DNA from: Mesorhizobium ventifaucium
GTDB taxonomy: Bacteria > Pseudomonadota > Alphaproteobacteria > Rhizobiales > Rhizobiaceae
Reading direction: 5' to 3'
DNA: 64,000 nt
Assembly (NCBI RefSeq): GCF_935822925.1
Contig: NZ_CAKXZS010000003.1
Span: 20,214-84,213 of the forward strand
Below, piece by piece: positions 8,295 to 16,683 of this stretch (its first letter is position 1; each line of letters opens with the position of its first letter). The notes under the pieces were generated by a model that searched no databases, had not been told where the DNA came from, and was given only the letters and a program-made list of their open reading frames with translations. The position numbers and the translations under genes are program-made.

Positions 8295-9284
8295 TTACAG
8301 GCCCATCGCCGCGAGATCGTCGACAGTATCCTTGTTGATGGGGACGAGTTGATCGACGATGATGTTACGGTTTTCGAAGTCGGGCTTAACTGTCCCTAGC
8401 CCTTCGATCGTATCGCCATCCTTGATCTCTTTGCCCTTCATGAGATGGTCGGCCAGCGTGACGAAAACCTCGCCCGCCTGCTTTGGATTCCACATGAAGC
8501 CGCCGGAGATCGCGTCGTTCTTGATGAGCTTCCGGCCCTGGCCCGGCGAGAACGGGCCGAGCACGAATATTTCGCCCACCTTCCGGCGCTCTTCGATTGC
8601 GCGGCCAGCGCCGATCGGGCCCTGGCTGCCGAAGGCGAGGAAACCCTTCAAGCCTGGATTTGCGGAGATCAGGTCAAGCGCAGTGCTGCGGCTCTTGTCG
8701 ACATCCTCGGCGACGCCATAACGTTCGCCGACAAGCTTCATCTCCGGGTTGTTCTTCTTCAGATATTCGATTGCCGCATCGGCCCAGGCATTGTGCAGCG
8801 GCACCGTCAGCGAGCCGACGAACACTGCGTACTCACCCTTGCCGCCCATCTTCTCCGCCAGGAGCTTGGCATGAGCCTCGCCGAAGCCGGTCGCGGACGC
8901 AAGTTCGAAGTCCCAGTCGGCGCCCTTTTGGCCAGGCGATTCATGCGTGATGACGATGATGCCGGCGTCCTTGGCCTTCTGCAGCACTGGTTCGAGCACT
9001 TTCGCATCATTCGGCACGACGCCGATGACCTTGACGCCCTGCGCGATCAGATCCTCGATGGCGCGAACTTGCAGTGCCGGATCAGCGCTGGTCGGGCCGA
9101 CCATGAATGCGTCGACGCCGAGCTTCTGGCCACGCTCCTTGATACCCGCCTCCATAGCGTTGAACCACGGAATGCCGCCGATCTTGACGACGACGCCGAC
9201 CTTGCCGGCCTGCTGTGCCATCGCAGCGAATGATCCGCCAATCATAAGGGTCGCGGCAAGCGCCGCGATCATGAGCTTTTTCAT
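8295..9284 (-). CDS. Periplasmic sugar-binding protein of the ABC importer
   Basis: This 329-residue periplasmic binding protein of the RbsB type should deliver the sugar to the permease. A typical signal peptide occupies residues 1 to about 23, with a lysine pair, a hydrophobic core and AMA before the likely cleavage site. The mature part begins KVGVVVKIGGIPWFNAMEAG, the characteristic first strand and sugar-contact loop of type I binding proteins. The ATG at 9284 is fixed by a perfect GGAGGAG six bases upstream. It is the first gene of the catabolic operon, transcribed away from the LacI-type regulator and from the palindromic operator at 9406-9425. Confidence 0.92.
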   Translation of the reverse strand: MKKLMIAALAATLMIGGSFAAMAQQAGKVGVVVKIGGIPWFNAMEAGIKERGQKLGVDAFMVGPTSADPALQVRAIEDLIAQGVKVIGVVPNDAKVLEPVLQKAKDAGIIVITHESPGQKGADWDFELASATGFGEAHAKLLAEKMGGKGEYAVFVGSLTVPLHNAWADAAIEYLKKNNPEMKLVGERYGVAEDVDKSRSTALDLISANPGLKGFLAFGSQGPIGAGRAIEERRKVGEIFVLGPFSPGQGRKLIKNDAISGGFMWNPKQAGEVFVTLADHLMKGKEIKDGDTIEGLGTVKPDFENRNIIVDQLVPINKDTVDDLAAMGL

Positions 9285-9405
9285 CTGTACTCCTCCCATA
9301 ACGTTCCTAGTGGGAACACACTCGAGCCGTCGAACGACGGCGGCCGTTAAAAACCTCCCCGAAAGAGACGGGGCACTACCCCATCGATCATCCACCGGTT
9401 TTCGC

Positions 9406-9425
9406 TTGCACAATCGATGGTGCAA
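9406..9425. promoter_or_regulatory. Palindromic operator for the divergent LacI-type regulator
   Basis: TTGCACAATCGATGGTGCAA is a near-perfect 20-bp palindrome (TTGCAC arm, ATCGAT centre, GTGCAA arm). It lies in the divergent intergenic region between the sugar-binding protein gene and the LacI-family gene. LacI proteins bind such symmetrical sites with a central CG step, so it probably controls both transcripts. Confidence 0.7.
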
Positions 9426-9493
9426 AAACTATTATGCATCGAGAAGCTCTCGTCAAGCGGGATATTGCTCTAAATGGACGCCGGAGGCGCCAG

Positions 9494-10552
9494 ATGGACC
9501 AGCGGGTCAAGAAGAAGGCGACGATCTATGACCTATCCGTGCTGTCGGGCAGTTCGCCGTCGACCGTGAGTGCCGTCCTGAACGGCACTTGGCGCAAGCG
9601 CCGCATCAAGGAAAGTACGGCGCAAACAATTCTCGGCCTCGCCGAACTCCACCAATACACCACCAATCTGCAAGCGCGAGGCTTGCGACGCTCGCGATCG
9701 GGCCTGGTCGGCCTGATGCTGCCCGTCCACGACAATCGCTACTTCTCCTCCATGGCGCAGACGTTTGAGGGACATGTGCGCAGCCGCGGCCAATGTCCGG
9801 TCGTGGTTAGCGCCAGCCGCGACCCGGAAGAGGAACGGCGGACCGCGGAGACGCTGATCTCCTATTCAATCGACCAGCTCTTTATCGTCGGCGCCACCGA
9901 TCCCGATGGCGTGCACGAGGTCTGCGAACTGGCGGGGCTGAGGCATATCAACATCGACCTGCCGGGAGCGAAGGCGCATTCGGTGATCAGCGACAATTAT
10001 CAGGGCGCGCGGATGCTGACGGAAGCAATCATCCGCCACTTCGGCAACGACGATCCCTTGCGGCCGGACGAGCTGTTTCTGTTTGGCGGGCGCAACGACC
10101 ACGCCAGCCGCGAACGCATCGCCGCTTTCCATGCGACCAAGAAGGCGCTGCTGGGCGCCGACCCTGACGATGGTGTGCAGTCCTCCGGGTATTCTCCTGA
10201 TATAACTTTGCGTGCCTTCGAGGCGTTTTACCAATGCCGTGGCAAGCTGCCGCGCGCGCTGTTCATCAATTCGTCGATCAATATGGAAGGTCTGCTGCGT
10301 TTCATGGCGGGCCGGCCAGCGGAAATGTTCAGCGAGCTCGTCGTCGGTTGCTACGACTATGACCCCTTCGGCTCCTTCCTGCCCTTCCCCGTAATCATGG
10401 TGCGGCAGAATGTTGAGGCGATGATCACGAAGGCTTTCGAGCTGATCGATGAACCGCCGACGGCACCGCAGACCTTCCTGATTGCGCCAGAGTTGGTCCA
10501 GCCCAGGTCTGCATTGAAAGGGCCGCTCGATACGCTGAAGGATACAGATTGA
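9494..10552 (+). CDS. LacI-family transcriptional regulator
   Basis: This 352-residue regulator probably represses the divergent ketose operon and releases it when the sugar or its phosphate binds. The N-terminus (KKKATIYDLSVLSGSSPSTV) is a LacI-type helix-turn-helix followed by the hinge region near residues 48-55. The rest is a periplasmic-binding-protein-like effector domain with a typical first strand (SGLVGLMLPVHDNRYF). The ATG at 9494 has GGAGG seven bases upstream; the longer reading from 9434 would add a non-conserved arginine-rich tail. The only palindrome in the intergenic region is at 9406-9425. Effector identity is unknown. Confidence 0.88.
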   Translation: MDQRVKKKATIYDLSVLSGSSPSTVSAVLNGTWRKRRIKESTAQTILGLAELHQYTTNLQARGLRRSRSGLVGLMLPVHDNRYFSSMAQTFEGHVRSRGQCPVVVSASRDPEEERRTAETLISYSIDQLFIVGATDPDGVHEVCELAGLRHINIDLPGAKAHSVISDNYQGARMLTEAIIRHFGNDDPLRPDELFLFGGRNDHASRERIAAFHATKKALLGADPDDGVQSSGYSPDITLRAFEAFYQCRGKLPRALFINSSINMEGLLRFMAGRPAEMFSELVVGCYDYDPFGSFLPFPVIMVRQNVEAMITKAFELIDEPPTAPQTFLIAPELVQPRSALKGPLDTLKDTD

Positions 10553-10694
10553 GGGTCACTCGGCGCTATAGGGCGATCCCGCCTTGAGATTTTCAATGGT
10601 TCATCGTGCCGACCCTCACGGGAGTGTCGCCGTCCTCAGCGCGAGCAACTGGGTGGGTGCGTAGGCGCCTGTAAAAGGTCTACGGCAGCGAGCG

Positions 10695-11339
10695 TTAGAA
10701 ACGATAACGGATGCCAAGAGCGTTCGCATTGGAACCCTCTCTCATATTTCCAAACGTGCCATCGGCGCCGGATCTATGGTGGAGTTGGTAGACGAGTTCG
10801 ACGTTGGGAGCTTGCCTCACTCTGAAAGAAAGCTCCGCGCCAACGAAGCCGAGGAATGATGCATCGCCATCGTAGACGATTTCGCGATCGCGCTCGATCT
10901 CGGTAGGGCCCGTGACGGCACTAAATCCAGCGGTCAGTGCGGGCGCAATCGCCAAATCACCAATGACAAGGCCGTGGTGGCGCAGTCGCGCTCCGGCCCA
11001 AAGTTCGCCAGTCGTATCATCGTCCTCGCCAAATCTTATTGCCGCGCCAGTGACGCCGCCAAGAACGAAGCCAGCGCCTATATCGACGAAATCGCGACCG
11101 TATGCGGCTCCGATTATATAGTTGTCGGTGTAGTCGGCACCCAAAACATTGATCGTGTCCCCGAAGGCCCCGCGCGCAAAGACGCCACCAAAGACATAAA
11201 CATCATTCTTGGTCGGCAGACCCTCTGTGAAAGGATCTTCGGTCGCAAAATAGATAAAGGGAGAATTGTCATCGGCGAGTCCAGAACTGACTGAAATGCT
11301 CAACATCACCGCAGCCAGGGCCACCCGCAGTCCACGCAT
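10695..11339 (-). CDS. Outer-membrane beta-barrel protein, PagL-like (possible lipid A 3-O-deacylase)
   Basis: This 214-residue protein has a signal peptide ending near SGLA and then alternating strands ending in a C-terminal RYRF, typical of outer-membrane barrels. The last third carries VYQLHHRSGADG followed eleven residues later by a glutamate. This resembles the His-x-Ser...Glu catalytic arrangement of PagL, which removes the 3-O acyl chain of lipid A. The ATG at 11339 follows a GGAG; a TTG at 11357 is less likely. The gene stands alone. Family membership rests on the C-terminal motif and size, so the enzymatic call is tentative. Confidence 0.6.
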   Translation of the reverse strand: MRGLRVALAAVMLSISVSSGLADDNSPFIYFATEDPFTEGLPTKNDVYVFGGVFARGAFGDTINVLGADYTDNYIIGAAYGRDFVDIGAGFVLGGVTGAAIRFGEDDDTTGELWAGARLRHHGLVIGDLAIAPALTAGFSAVTGPTEIERDREIVYDGDASFLGFVGAELSFRVRQAPNVELVYQLHHRSGADGTFGNMREGSNANALGIRYRF

Positions 11340-11715
11340 AGACAAGCTCCGAATCAATCCATTTCCATGGTTGGCAATTGCACATGGGAAAACAAGGTAC
11401 GAATTGGATTGTCGCCAGAATACTGGATGCGGGTCATTCTATAGCTCGAACTCTTCTTAAGGAGCTGCCAAGCGGCTCGCAAAGAGTGTGGATGGCCCTA
11501 CTCGGTATGGTTCGGCCCGCGTGCAAGCTAATGTCGTCATCATCCCTTCCAATCGTCTGAAAGAGGCCGACCAATGTCGACAACGCCGGTTCATCGACAC
11601 CACTAGCCAAGCTGTTCGAATCACTCACTCGGTGCTAAGGCTTGAGCATGCATGGGGAATCATAGACCACGCAACGTGGTGTTTGCTGGCTTGTTTTTAT
11701 GTGCAGTGAGGGACA
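11340..11715. other. Intergenic region without recognisable gene
   Basis: These 376 bases separate the PagL-like gene from the small membrane protein gene. All six frames give only short, low-complexity readings. A GGAAT followed at a poor spacing by GGTG near 11656-11681 faintly resembles an EcfG promoter, but the match is too weak to call. Confidence 0.5.
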
Positions 11716-11883
11716 ATGGCCGGCACTCCTTTGATCAGTATTCTGATCACTTTCCTCGTAGTCATTCTGGTGCTGTATCTTGTTAACCGACTGCCGCTTG
11801 ACGGTCGTACTCGTCAGATTGCCCAGGTTATCGTGATCATTATCGGCATCATTTCGCTGCTGAAGTACCTCGCGGTGTTTTAG
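11716..11883 (+). CDS. Small two-helix membrane protein (55 residues)
   Basis: The reading from ATG 11716 to TAG 11883 gives a 55-residue protein with two hydrophobic helices (about residues 5-23 and 38-53) joined by a short polar loop NRLPLDGRTRQ. This matches a common class of tiny bacterial membrane proteins of unknown function, in which a PLP-type turn and positively charged loop are conserved. A GAGGGA precedes the start. It opens the cluster of stress-type genes, where such peptides are frequent. The frame is well supported by hydrophobicity and ribosome-binding site; the function is unknown. Confidence 0.65.
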   Translation: MAGTPLISILITFLVVILVLYLVNRLPLDGRTRQIAQVIVIIIGIISLLKYLAVF

Positions 11884-12180
11884 GCCACCACGCACGCGAT
11901 AGGCCGCGGGCTGTCGTGGAACCCGGCGCGAACGTCATGCAGAAAATTGATTTCCTCATCGCCGAAGCGGGCAAGCTACGCTTCAGGCTCATCATCGCCT
12001 TCCTGGATTTTTGGGCCTGCGGGCGCATCCCCAACTCGATCGGGGCCAACATGTCGCTGCGCGCCGACGCGCTGCGGCGCGCAGCGACGAATACGATCGG
12101 GTGATGGCTTGCGCCTCGCATCTTCCCGGGGGCGTTTGTAGTTTCCGGACGGCCAAACAACGATTGAAGACGGCAAATCC
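11884..12180. other. Intergenic region, one doubtful small reading frame
   Basis: A 55-codon frame starting at ATG 11939 has a hydrophobic middle (RLIIAFLDFWACG) but no convincing ribosome-binding site. I do not call it a gene. No other signal was seen before the promoter at 12181. Confidence 0.35.
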
Positions 12181-12206
12181 GGAACGTTTTTGCGCCGGCG
12201 CGGGTT
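12181..12206 (+). promoter_or_regulatory. EcfG-type stress promoter for the FAD/Rieske gene
   Basis: GGAAC (12181-12185), a 17-base spacer and GGTT (12203-12206) match the alphaproteobacterial EcfG consensus GGAAC-N16/17-CGTT with one mismatch. The ATG of the oxidoreductase is 40 bases downstream. Confidence 0.6.
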
Positions 12207-12245
12207 GTCGATGGAGATGCATCGAACGCATGGGACGCTGGTGAA

Positions 12246-13721
12246 ATGGCCATTCTTTCAGGAAAACCGGGAAGCTGTTGGGTGGCGGCAGCCACCGCTA
12301 CGAACTATCCCCCGCTCGAGGGCTCGATCCATGCCGATGCCGTTGTCGTGGGCGCCGGGATCGTCGGGCTTACGACGGCGCTTCGCCTTCGCGAGGCCGG
12401 TCGATCGGTGATCGTCGTCGAAGGCCTGCGGACAGGCGGCCAGGTGACCGGCCGCTCGACGGCCAAGATCACGACGCAGCACGCGCTGATCTATCGCCAT
12501 CTCATCGACACGTTCGGGCGGGACCTGGCGCAGACCTATGCCGGTGCGAATTCCGCCGGCGCCGTCCAGATCCGGGAATGGGTTCGCGACTATGTCATTC
12601 CCTGCGATTTCGAGAACAAGGACGCCTATACCTACACCTGCGATGCAAGCCGGCGCGCGGAGATCGTGGCCGAGGCAGAAGCCGTGCGCCAAGTTGGGCT
12701 GGACGCCGATGTTCTGGAGCGCGCGCCGCTGCCTTTCGAAACGGCCGCCGCTCTGCGTTTTTCCGACCAGGCGCAGTTCAATCCGGCGATGTATCTGGTT
12801 GGCCTGGCTCAAGCGGTGACGGCCCGTGGCGGACGGATTTTCGAAAACAGCCGCGCGATCTCGATTGGCGAGGCAAGCCGCTGGCGCGTAGTCACCGAGA
12901 GCGGCACCGTTCACGCCGAGTATGTTGTCGTCGCCACCAACATGACAGTGAAGAGCCCCGTCGGCATGGCGAACCGCACCCAGCCGCGCTGCCACACTGC
13001 CATGGCGTTTCGGATCGATGACCCTCTTGCTATCGACGGCATGTTCATCGGCATCGACGATCCGACGCATTCCATCCGCACCGGCCGCGATGCCGAAGGC
13101 CCGCTGCTTGTCGCGCTCGGCCCCAAGTTCGATACGGGCCAGGACGGCGACGTGGCGAAACGGTTCGTCGAGCTGGAACAATGGGCAAGAATGAACCTTC
13201 CAATTGGGGACGTCGCGTGGCGCTGGTGTAATGAGGACTATGATACCGCCGACAGGGTTCCGTATGCCGGCGAGCCCGATCCGGACAAAGCCCCCGGGTT
13301 TCATATCGCCACGGGATTCAACGCCTGGGGCATCACCAATGGAACGGCCGCCGGCATGATGATCGCAGATTTGATCTGCGCTCAGCCGAGCCCATGGCAA
13401 AAGCTCTATGATCCGGCGCGGTCTTATCCGGAGGATTTTCACAACAATGGCGGCAGTCAATCGATTGTCTCAAGCCTCGACCACATCAGGCCCGGCATGG
13501 GCGGTGTGATCGTCAGGGGTGACGAAAAGATCGCGGCGTGGAGAGACGCTGAAGGGGTGCTCCACCCGGTTTCGGCGACATGCACCCACAAGGGCTGCAC
13601 CGTGACCTGGAACAACGCCGACGACACCTGGGATTGTCCCTGCCATGGCTCGATCTTCGCCGCCGACGGTTCGGTGATCCACGGCCCGGCTCGAAAGCCG
13701 CTTGCTCCGGCCGCGCTATAA
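12246..13721 (+). CDS. FAD-dependent oxidoreductase fused to a C-terminal Rieske [2Fe-2S] domain
   Basis: This 491-residue redox protein joins a DAO-type flavoenzyme to a Rieske domain. The dinucleotide-binding VVVGAGIVGL spans residues 33-42, followed by an ERKR-like region ending in a GGQVTGRSTAKIT segment typical of this subfamily. The C-terminal iron-sulfur ligands are C446-T-H448-K-G-C451 and C464-P-C466-H467-G-S. The fusion suggests electrons pass from flavin to the cluster or the reverse, in the cytoplasm, since no signal peptide is present. An EcfG-type promoter lies just upstream, so expression under general stress is likely. The substrate is unknown; amine or glycine oxidase-like chemistry is a family guess. 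Confidence 0.85.
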   Translation: MAILSGKPGSCWVAAATATNYPPLEGSIHADAVVVGAGIVGLTTALRLREAGRSVIVVEGLRTGGQVTGRSTAKITTQHALIYRHLIDTFGRDLAQTYAGANSAGAVQIREWVRDYVIPCDFENKDAYTYTCDASRRAEIVAEAEAVRQVGLDADVLERAPLPFETAAALRFSDQAQFNPAMYLVGLAQAVTARGGRIFENSRAISIGEASRWRVVTESGTVHAEYVVVATNMTVKSPVGMANRTQPRCHTAMAFRIDDPLAIDGMFIGIDDPTHSIRTGRDAEGPLLVALGPKFDTGQDGDVAKRFVELEQWARMNLPIGDVAWRWCNEDYDTADRVPYAGEPDPDKAPGFHIATGFNAWGITNGTAAGMMIADLICAQPSPWQKLYDPARSYPEDFHNNGGSQSIVSSLDHIRPGMGGVIVRGDEKIAAWRDAEGVLHPVSATCTHKGCTVTWNNADDTWDCPCHGSIFAADGSVIHGPARKPLAPAAL

Positions 13722-13747
13722 AAGGCAGGGATGGGCACGGGCCGGCG

Positions 13748-14212
13748 TTACCGTGCGTAGGTTCCGACCAGCTCAGTCTGCTCCAGCGCATGCTTCTGGG
13801 CTTCCTTCCAGACAGACTGCACGCCCGCCTGTCCCGGCACACTGAGGCTCGGCACGTCGAGTGCGACGAGCCGGAAATGATAATGATGGACGCCATGTCC
13901 CACCGGCGGCTGCGGGCCATCGTAATAGGTATTGCCGAAATCATTGGTGCCTTGCCTGAGTGCCGACGGGCCTGGCTTGCCGTCTTGCGCCTCGGCGAGC
14001 TCGCCGGCATCGGGCGGAATATTGAACACCACCCAGTGCCCGAAAATCCCGCTCGGCGCGTCGGGATCCTGCACGACAAGTACAAGGCTCTTGGTACCGT
14101 CCGGAACACCGGACCATTTCAGCGGTGGTGACACGTTCTCGCCGTCGCGGGTATATCTTTCAGGGATTTTCCCGCCCGCCGGGAACGCCGGACTGATAAG
14201 GGTGAGTGGCAT
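13748..14212 (-). CDS. PEBP family protein (YbhB/YbcL type)
   Basis: This 154-residue protein belongs to the phosphatidylethanolamine-binding/Raf-kinase-inhibitor-like family of bacteria. The two signature blocks are clear: DPDAPSGIFGHWVVFNIP (ligand pocket with the conserved DPDAP and HW) and YDGPQPPVGHGVHHYHFRLVALD. No signal peptide is present, as in cytoplasmic YbhB. Two ATGs lie six bases apart; I use the second, at 14212, because GGGGAG then sits six bases upstream, whereas it touches the first. The gene converges on the FAD/Rieske gene. The biological ligand of bacterial PEBPs is not known. Confidence 0.88.
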   Translation of the reverse strand: MPLTLISPAFPAGGKIPERYTRDGENVSPPLKWSGVPDGTKSLVLVVQDPDAPSGIFGHWVVFNIPPDAGELAEAQDGKPGPSALRQGTNDFGNTYYDGPQPPVGHGVHHYHFRLVALDVPSLSVPGQAGVQSVWKEAQKHALEQTELVGTYAR

Positions 14213-14271
14213 TTCCATCTCCCCAAATAAGAGGCACTACAGCCGACACACCAGCTGTATCTGGCGCTATT

Positions 14272-14601
14272 TCACGCCGCTTGCTGAGCTGCCGCCACGC
14301 GCCTGATTTCTGCCGGCAAGGCTTCCCAAACCTTGATCATCTGCCCCTCTCCCACATGGTGAGCGAGCACCTTGGATACGACCCTGAATGCATCCTTGGA
14401 ATCGACCGGTCGGGTGAATTCCAGCTCCGCCTTGATTTTGGCCAGGAACTCGTCGAGCGACCGCAAGTTCTCGGGGGTCCTGGAGGGCTGATATTGGTCG
14501 TAATAGGCGCCGCGCACGAGGATCGGCAGCTGCGAGCCGAGGTGGGCGGTGGCGCTGATCGAAGCCTCCTTTTTCAACAGGTTGAATGACTCATTCGACG
14601 A
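14272..14601 (-). pseudogene. DUF2267 protein, N-terminally truncated
   Basis: The frame encodes the C-terminal portion of a DUF2267 protein: an AHLGSQLPILVRGAYYDQ block, then FLAKIKAEL and a second repeat ending in IKVWEALPAEIRR. Relatives I know have a longer helical first repeat before the QLP block, which is absent here. The frame has no ATG; the only ATG after the promoter (14596 on the minus strand) is out of frame and stops after six codons. A TTG before KKEASIS or a frameshift are alternatives. A perfect EcfG-type promoter directly precedes it, so the region may still be transcribed. I regard it as a decayed stress gene, with moderate confidence. Confidence 0.5.
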
Positions 14602-14626
14602 AACGGCCTTGGTCGGCTGTTGTTCC
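14602..14626 (-). promoter_or_regulatory. EcfG-type stress promoter upstream of the DUF2267 frame
   Basis: On the minus strand GGAAC (14626-14622), a 16-base spacer and CGTT (14605-14602) match the EcfG consensus exactly. It points at the truncated DUF2267 frame and lies 80 bases beyond the end of the htrA-like gene. Confidence 0.65.
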
Positions 14627-14705
14627 CGTCCCAACGCTAATGGCCGCCTGTCTCGAAAGCGTGATCTATTCGGCCAAGTACGCTCGCCAAGCTTACGCGT
14701 TTCCG

Positions 14706-16112
14706 TCAAGATTTGGCCGTGGCCACGGCAACGTAAAGAGATTGCCCTTGCCTGCTTATGCGGAACAGTATCGGCTTGTTCTGCTGGCGGGATTTCGCCC
14801 ACTCGTCCTGGATGTCCGACGGCTGCGTCACATCCCGGTTGTTGGCCGAGACGATCACATCGCCGGGCTGAAGGCCGTTTTCGGCGGCGAGGCTGTTGGG
14901 AGCCACTTCCTGGACGAACACGCCTGTGGTGTCCGGCTGGAGTCCGAGCTGCTGGCGCGCCTCATCCGGGATGGGGCTGAGCGACAATCCAAGACGCTGG
15001 TCGGCCGTATCCGACCTTGGAACGGCGCCGGTCTGTTGCTCCTCATCGTCGCGCTGTCCGATGGTCAGAGCTATTTCCTGTTGGCTGCCTCCGCGATTCC
15101 TTGTCAACGTCGTTTGTGTTCCCGGCTTTTGGCTGGCAGCCGCGAGCGTCAGATCGTGGACGCTCTGGATGTCCTTGCCGTTAAAGCGTGTAATCACGTC
15201 TCCCGCCTGTATGCCTGCCTGGTCTGCCGGACTGCCGGGCTCGACCGACGCGACCAGCGCTCCCTTGCTGCCTTGTATTCCAAGCGCCTCGGCAATCGAA
15301 GGCGTGATCTCCTGGAGGCGCACCCCGATGTAACCGCGCTCGATCCGGCCAGTGCGGATCAACTGGTCGACGACGTTCCGGGCGGTTCGGGATGGTACCG
15401 CAAAGCCAATCCCTATGCTGCCGCCAGTGGGAGATACGATCGCAGTATTGACCCCGATCACTTCGCCGCGCGCATTGAACAGGGGACCGCCGGAATTGCC
15501 GCGATTGATCGAGGCGTCGGTCTGGAGAAAGTCGTCGTAAGGACCGGCATTGATGTCGCGCGAACGGGCCGAAAGCACGCCGACGGTGACGGTCCCGCCG
15601 AGCCCGAACGGACTGCCGATAGCGATCGTCCATGCGCCGGGTTGGACTGCATCGGAGTCGCCCCAGGTGGTCGTTGTCATATTGGGCCGTGGGTCGATCT
15701 TCAGCACCGCGAGGTCGGTTGCCGGATCGCGGCCGACGAGCTGCGCAGGCAACGTCTCCTTGTCGGAGAATACGACATGAATTTCGCTTGCATCGGCAAC
15801 GACATGGTTGTTGGTGACGATGTGCCCATCGGGGTTGATCACAAAGCCTGAGCCAAGCGCCTCTCGCACCCGAGGTTGAGCCGGCCCGAAACCGGGACTG
15901 CCGAAAGGACTAAGAAAGTCACCCAGCGTCGCCTGGTCCTGGATAATCTGTTTGGTCGTTATTGCAACCACGGCCGGAATTTTCTCGCGCACGATTGCCG
16001 TGAAGTCGTTCGGGATCTCCTGGGCGGAGAGCGGAGCAAAGCCGCCGGCCGAGAGCATTAGAGTTCCGGCGATCAGGCCGGCGCAAAGTCTTTGGTTCAA
16101 TACCGGAAACAT
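14706..16112 (-). CDS. HtrA/DegP-type periplasmic serine protease with two PDZ domains
   Basis: This 468-residue protein degrades or refolds damaged periplasmic proteins. It has a signal peptide (cleavage near PLSA-QE), a trypsin-like domain with triad H103 (TNNHVV), D133 (TDLAVLK) and S207 (GNSGGP), then PDZ1 starting around RGYIGVRLQ and PDZ2 around LGLSLSPIPDEA. Length and order match DegP/DegQ. The ATG at 16112 has GGAGGAG nine bases upstream; an upstream GTG at 16130 overlaps that site and is unlikely. It lies within a cluster of stress genes, though no EcfG box was found directly before it. Its 3' end abuts the truncated DUF2267 region. Confidence 0.92.
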   Translation of the reverse strand: MFPVLNQRLCAGLIAGTLMLSAGGFAPLSAQEIPNDFTAIVREKIPAVVAITTKQIIQDQATLGDFLSPFGSPGFGPAQPRVREALGSGFVINPDGHIVTNNHVVADASEIHVVFSDKETLPAQLVGRDPATDLAVLKIDPRPNMTTTTWGDSDAVQPGAWTIAIGSPFGLGGTVTVGVLSARSRDINAGPYDDFLQTDASINRGNSGGPLFNARGEVIGVNTAIVSPTGGSIGIGFAVPSRTARNVVDQLIRTGRIERGYIGVRLQEITPSIAEALGIQGSKGALVASVEPGSPADQAGIQAGDVITRFNGKDIQSVHDLTLAAASQKPGTQTTLTRNRGGSQQEIALTIGQRDDEEQQTGAVPRSDTADQRLGLSLSPIPDEARQQLGLQPDTTGVFVQEVAPNSLAAENGLQPGDVIVSANNRDVTQPSDIQDEWAKSRQQNKPILFRISRQGQSLYVAVATAKS

Positions 16113-16175
16113 GGTCTGCGACTCCTCCACCGTTCAGTGATCAAGCATGCGACCGCTCCGGTATGAGCCAGCGGA

Positions 16176-16382
16176 TCACCAGCGGATTACGACAACCTTG
16201 TCGTTCCCGTTGGCGAGTTCGACAGCTTCGGTGCCGTCCGGTTTGCGGCTTTCAACCCGGGCACCTTCTACTGTTTCTATGCCGGCAACGTTGGCCGCAA
16301 AGGCCTCGTCAATCTCGGCGGCACAGACCAGGGTATCCGGGGGCAGATCCTTCACTTGGTCCATCAACTCGCGAAGCTTCAT
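16176..16382 (-). CDS. Small acidic protein of unknown function (68 residues)
   Basis: The 68-residue product starts MKLRELMDQVKDLPPDTLV and is rich in acidic and small residues, with no membrane segment or known motif. The start is firm: AAGGAGG lies seven bases upstream of ATG 16382. An EcfG-type promoter (GGAAC-N16-GGTT) is 48 bases further upstream, which places the gene in the stress regulon. It precedes the htrA-like gene on the same strand and could be co-transcribed with it. I do not recognise the family. Confidence 0.6.
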   Translation of the reverse strand: MKLRELMDQVKDLPPDTLVCAAEIDEAFAANVAGIETVEGARVESRKPDGTEAVELANGNDKVVVIRW

Positions 16383-16429
16383 GGCGAACCTCCTTGGCAC
16401 AGGCCCGGATTCTTTCGGCCGCACATTCC

Positions 16430-16454
16430 AACCATGTCCCTCAAGAAAGGTTCC
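16430..16454 (-). promoter_or_regulatory. EcfG-type stress promoter
   Basis: On the minus strand GGAAC (16454-16450), a 16-base spacer and GGTT (16433-16430) give one mismatch to the EcfG consensus. It reads toward the small acidic protein gene and possibly the htrA-like gene beyond. Confidence 0.55.
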
Positions 16455-16683
16455 CCGACGAGATCTGCGGGCATGTCACAGGGACGAGATTCCGCTGTCT
16501 CTGCGTGGATCCGTTCGGATTTGTGCCCCGCCGATGAGGAGCCGGCCATGAGCCTTCGCCCGGCCGCCGTGAATGCAGCGCGTCGGCTCGATCATCGACT
16601 GCGGCGCCGGCGATGCCACCAGCTTTTGAGGGCCAGTCGCTAACGAGAACGATCAAGACGTGTCGTCACCGTCTGGGCTGGCT

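Noticed and set aside
12258..13460. 400-codon open frame antisense to the FAD/Rieske gene
   Set aside because: The sense strand has FAD and Rieske motifs; the antisense reading has none and is a G+C-driven shadow.
14586..15851. 421-codon open frame antisense to the HtrA-type protease
   Set aside because: The protease with full catalytic triad and PDZ domains is on the opposite strand; this frame is a shadow.
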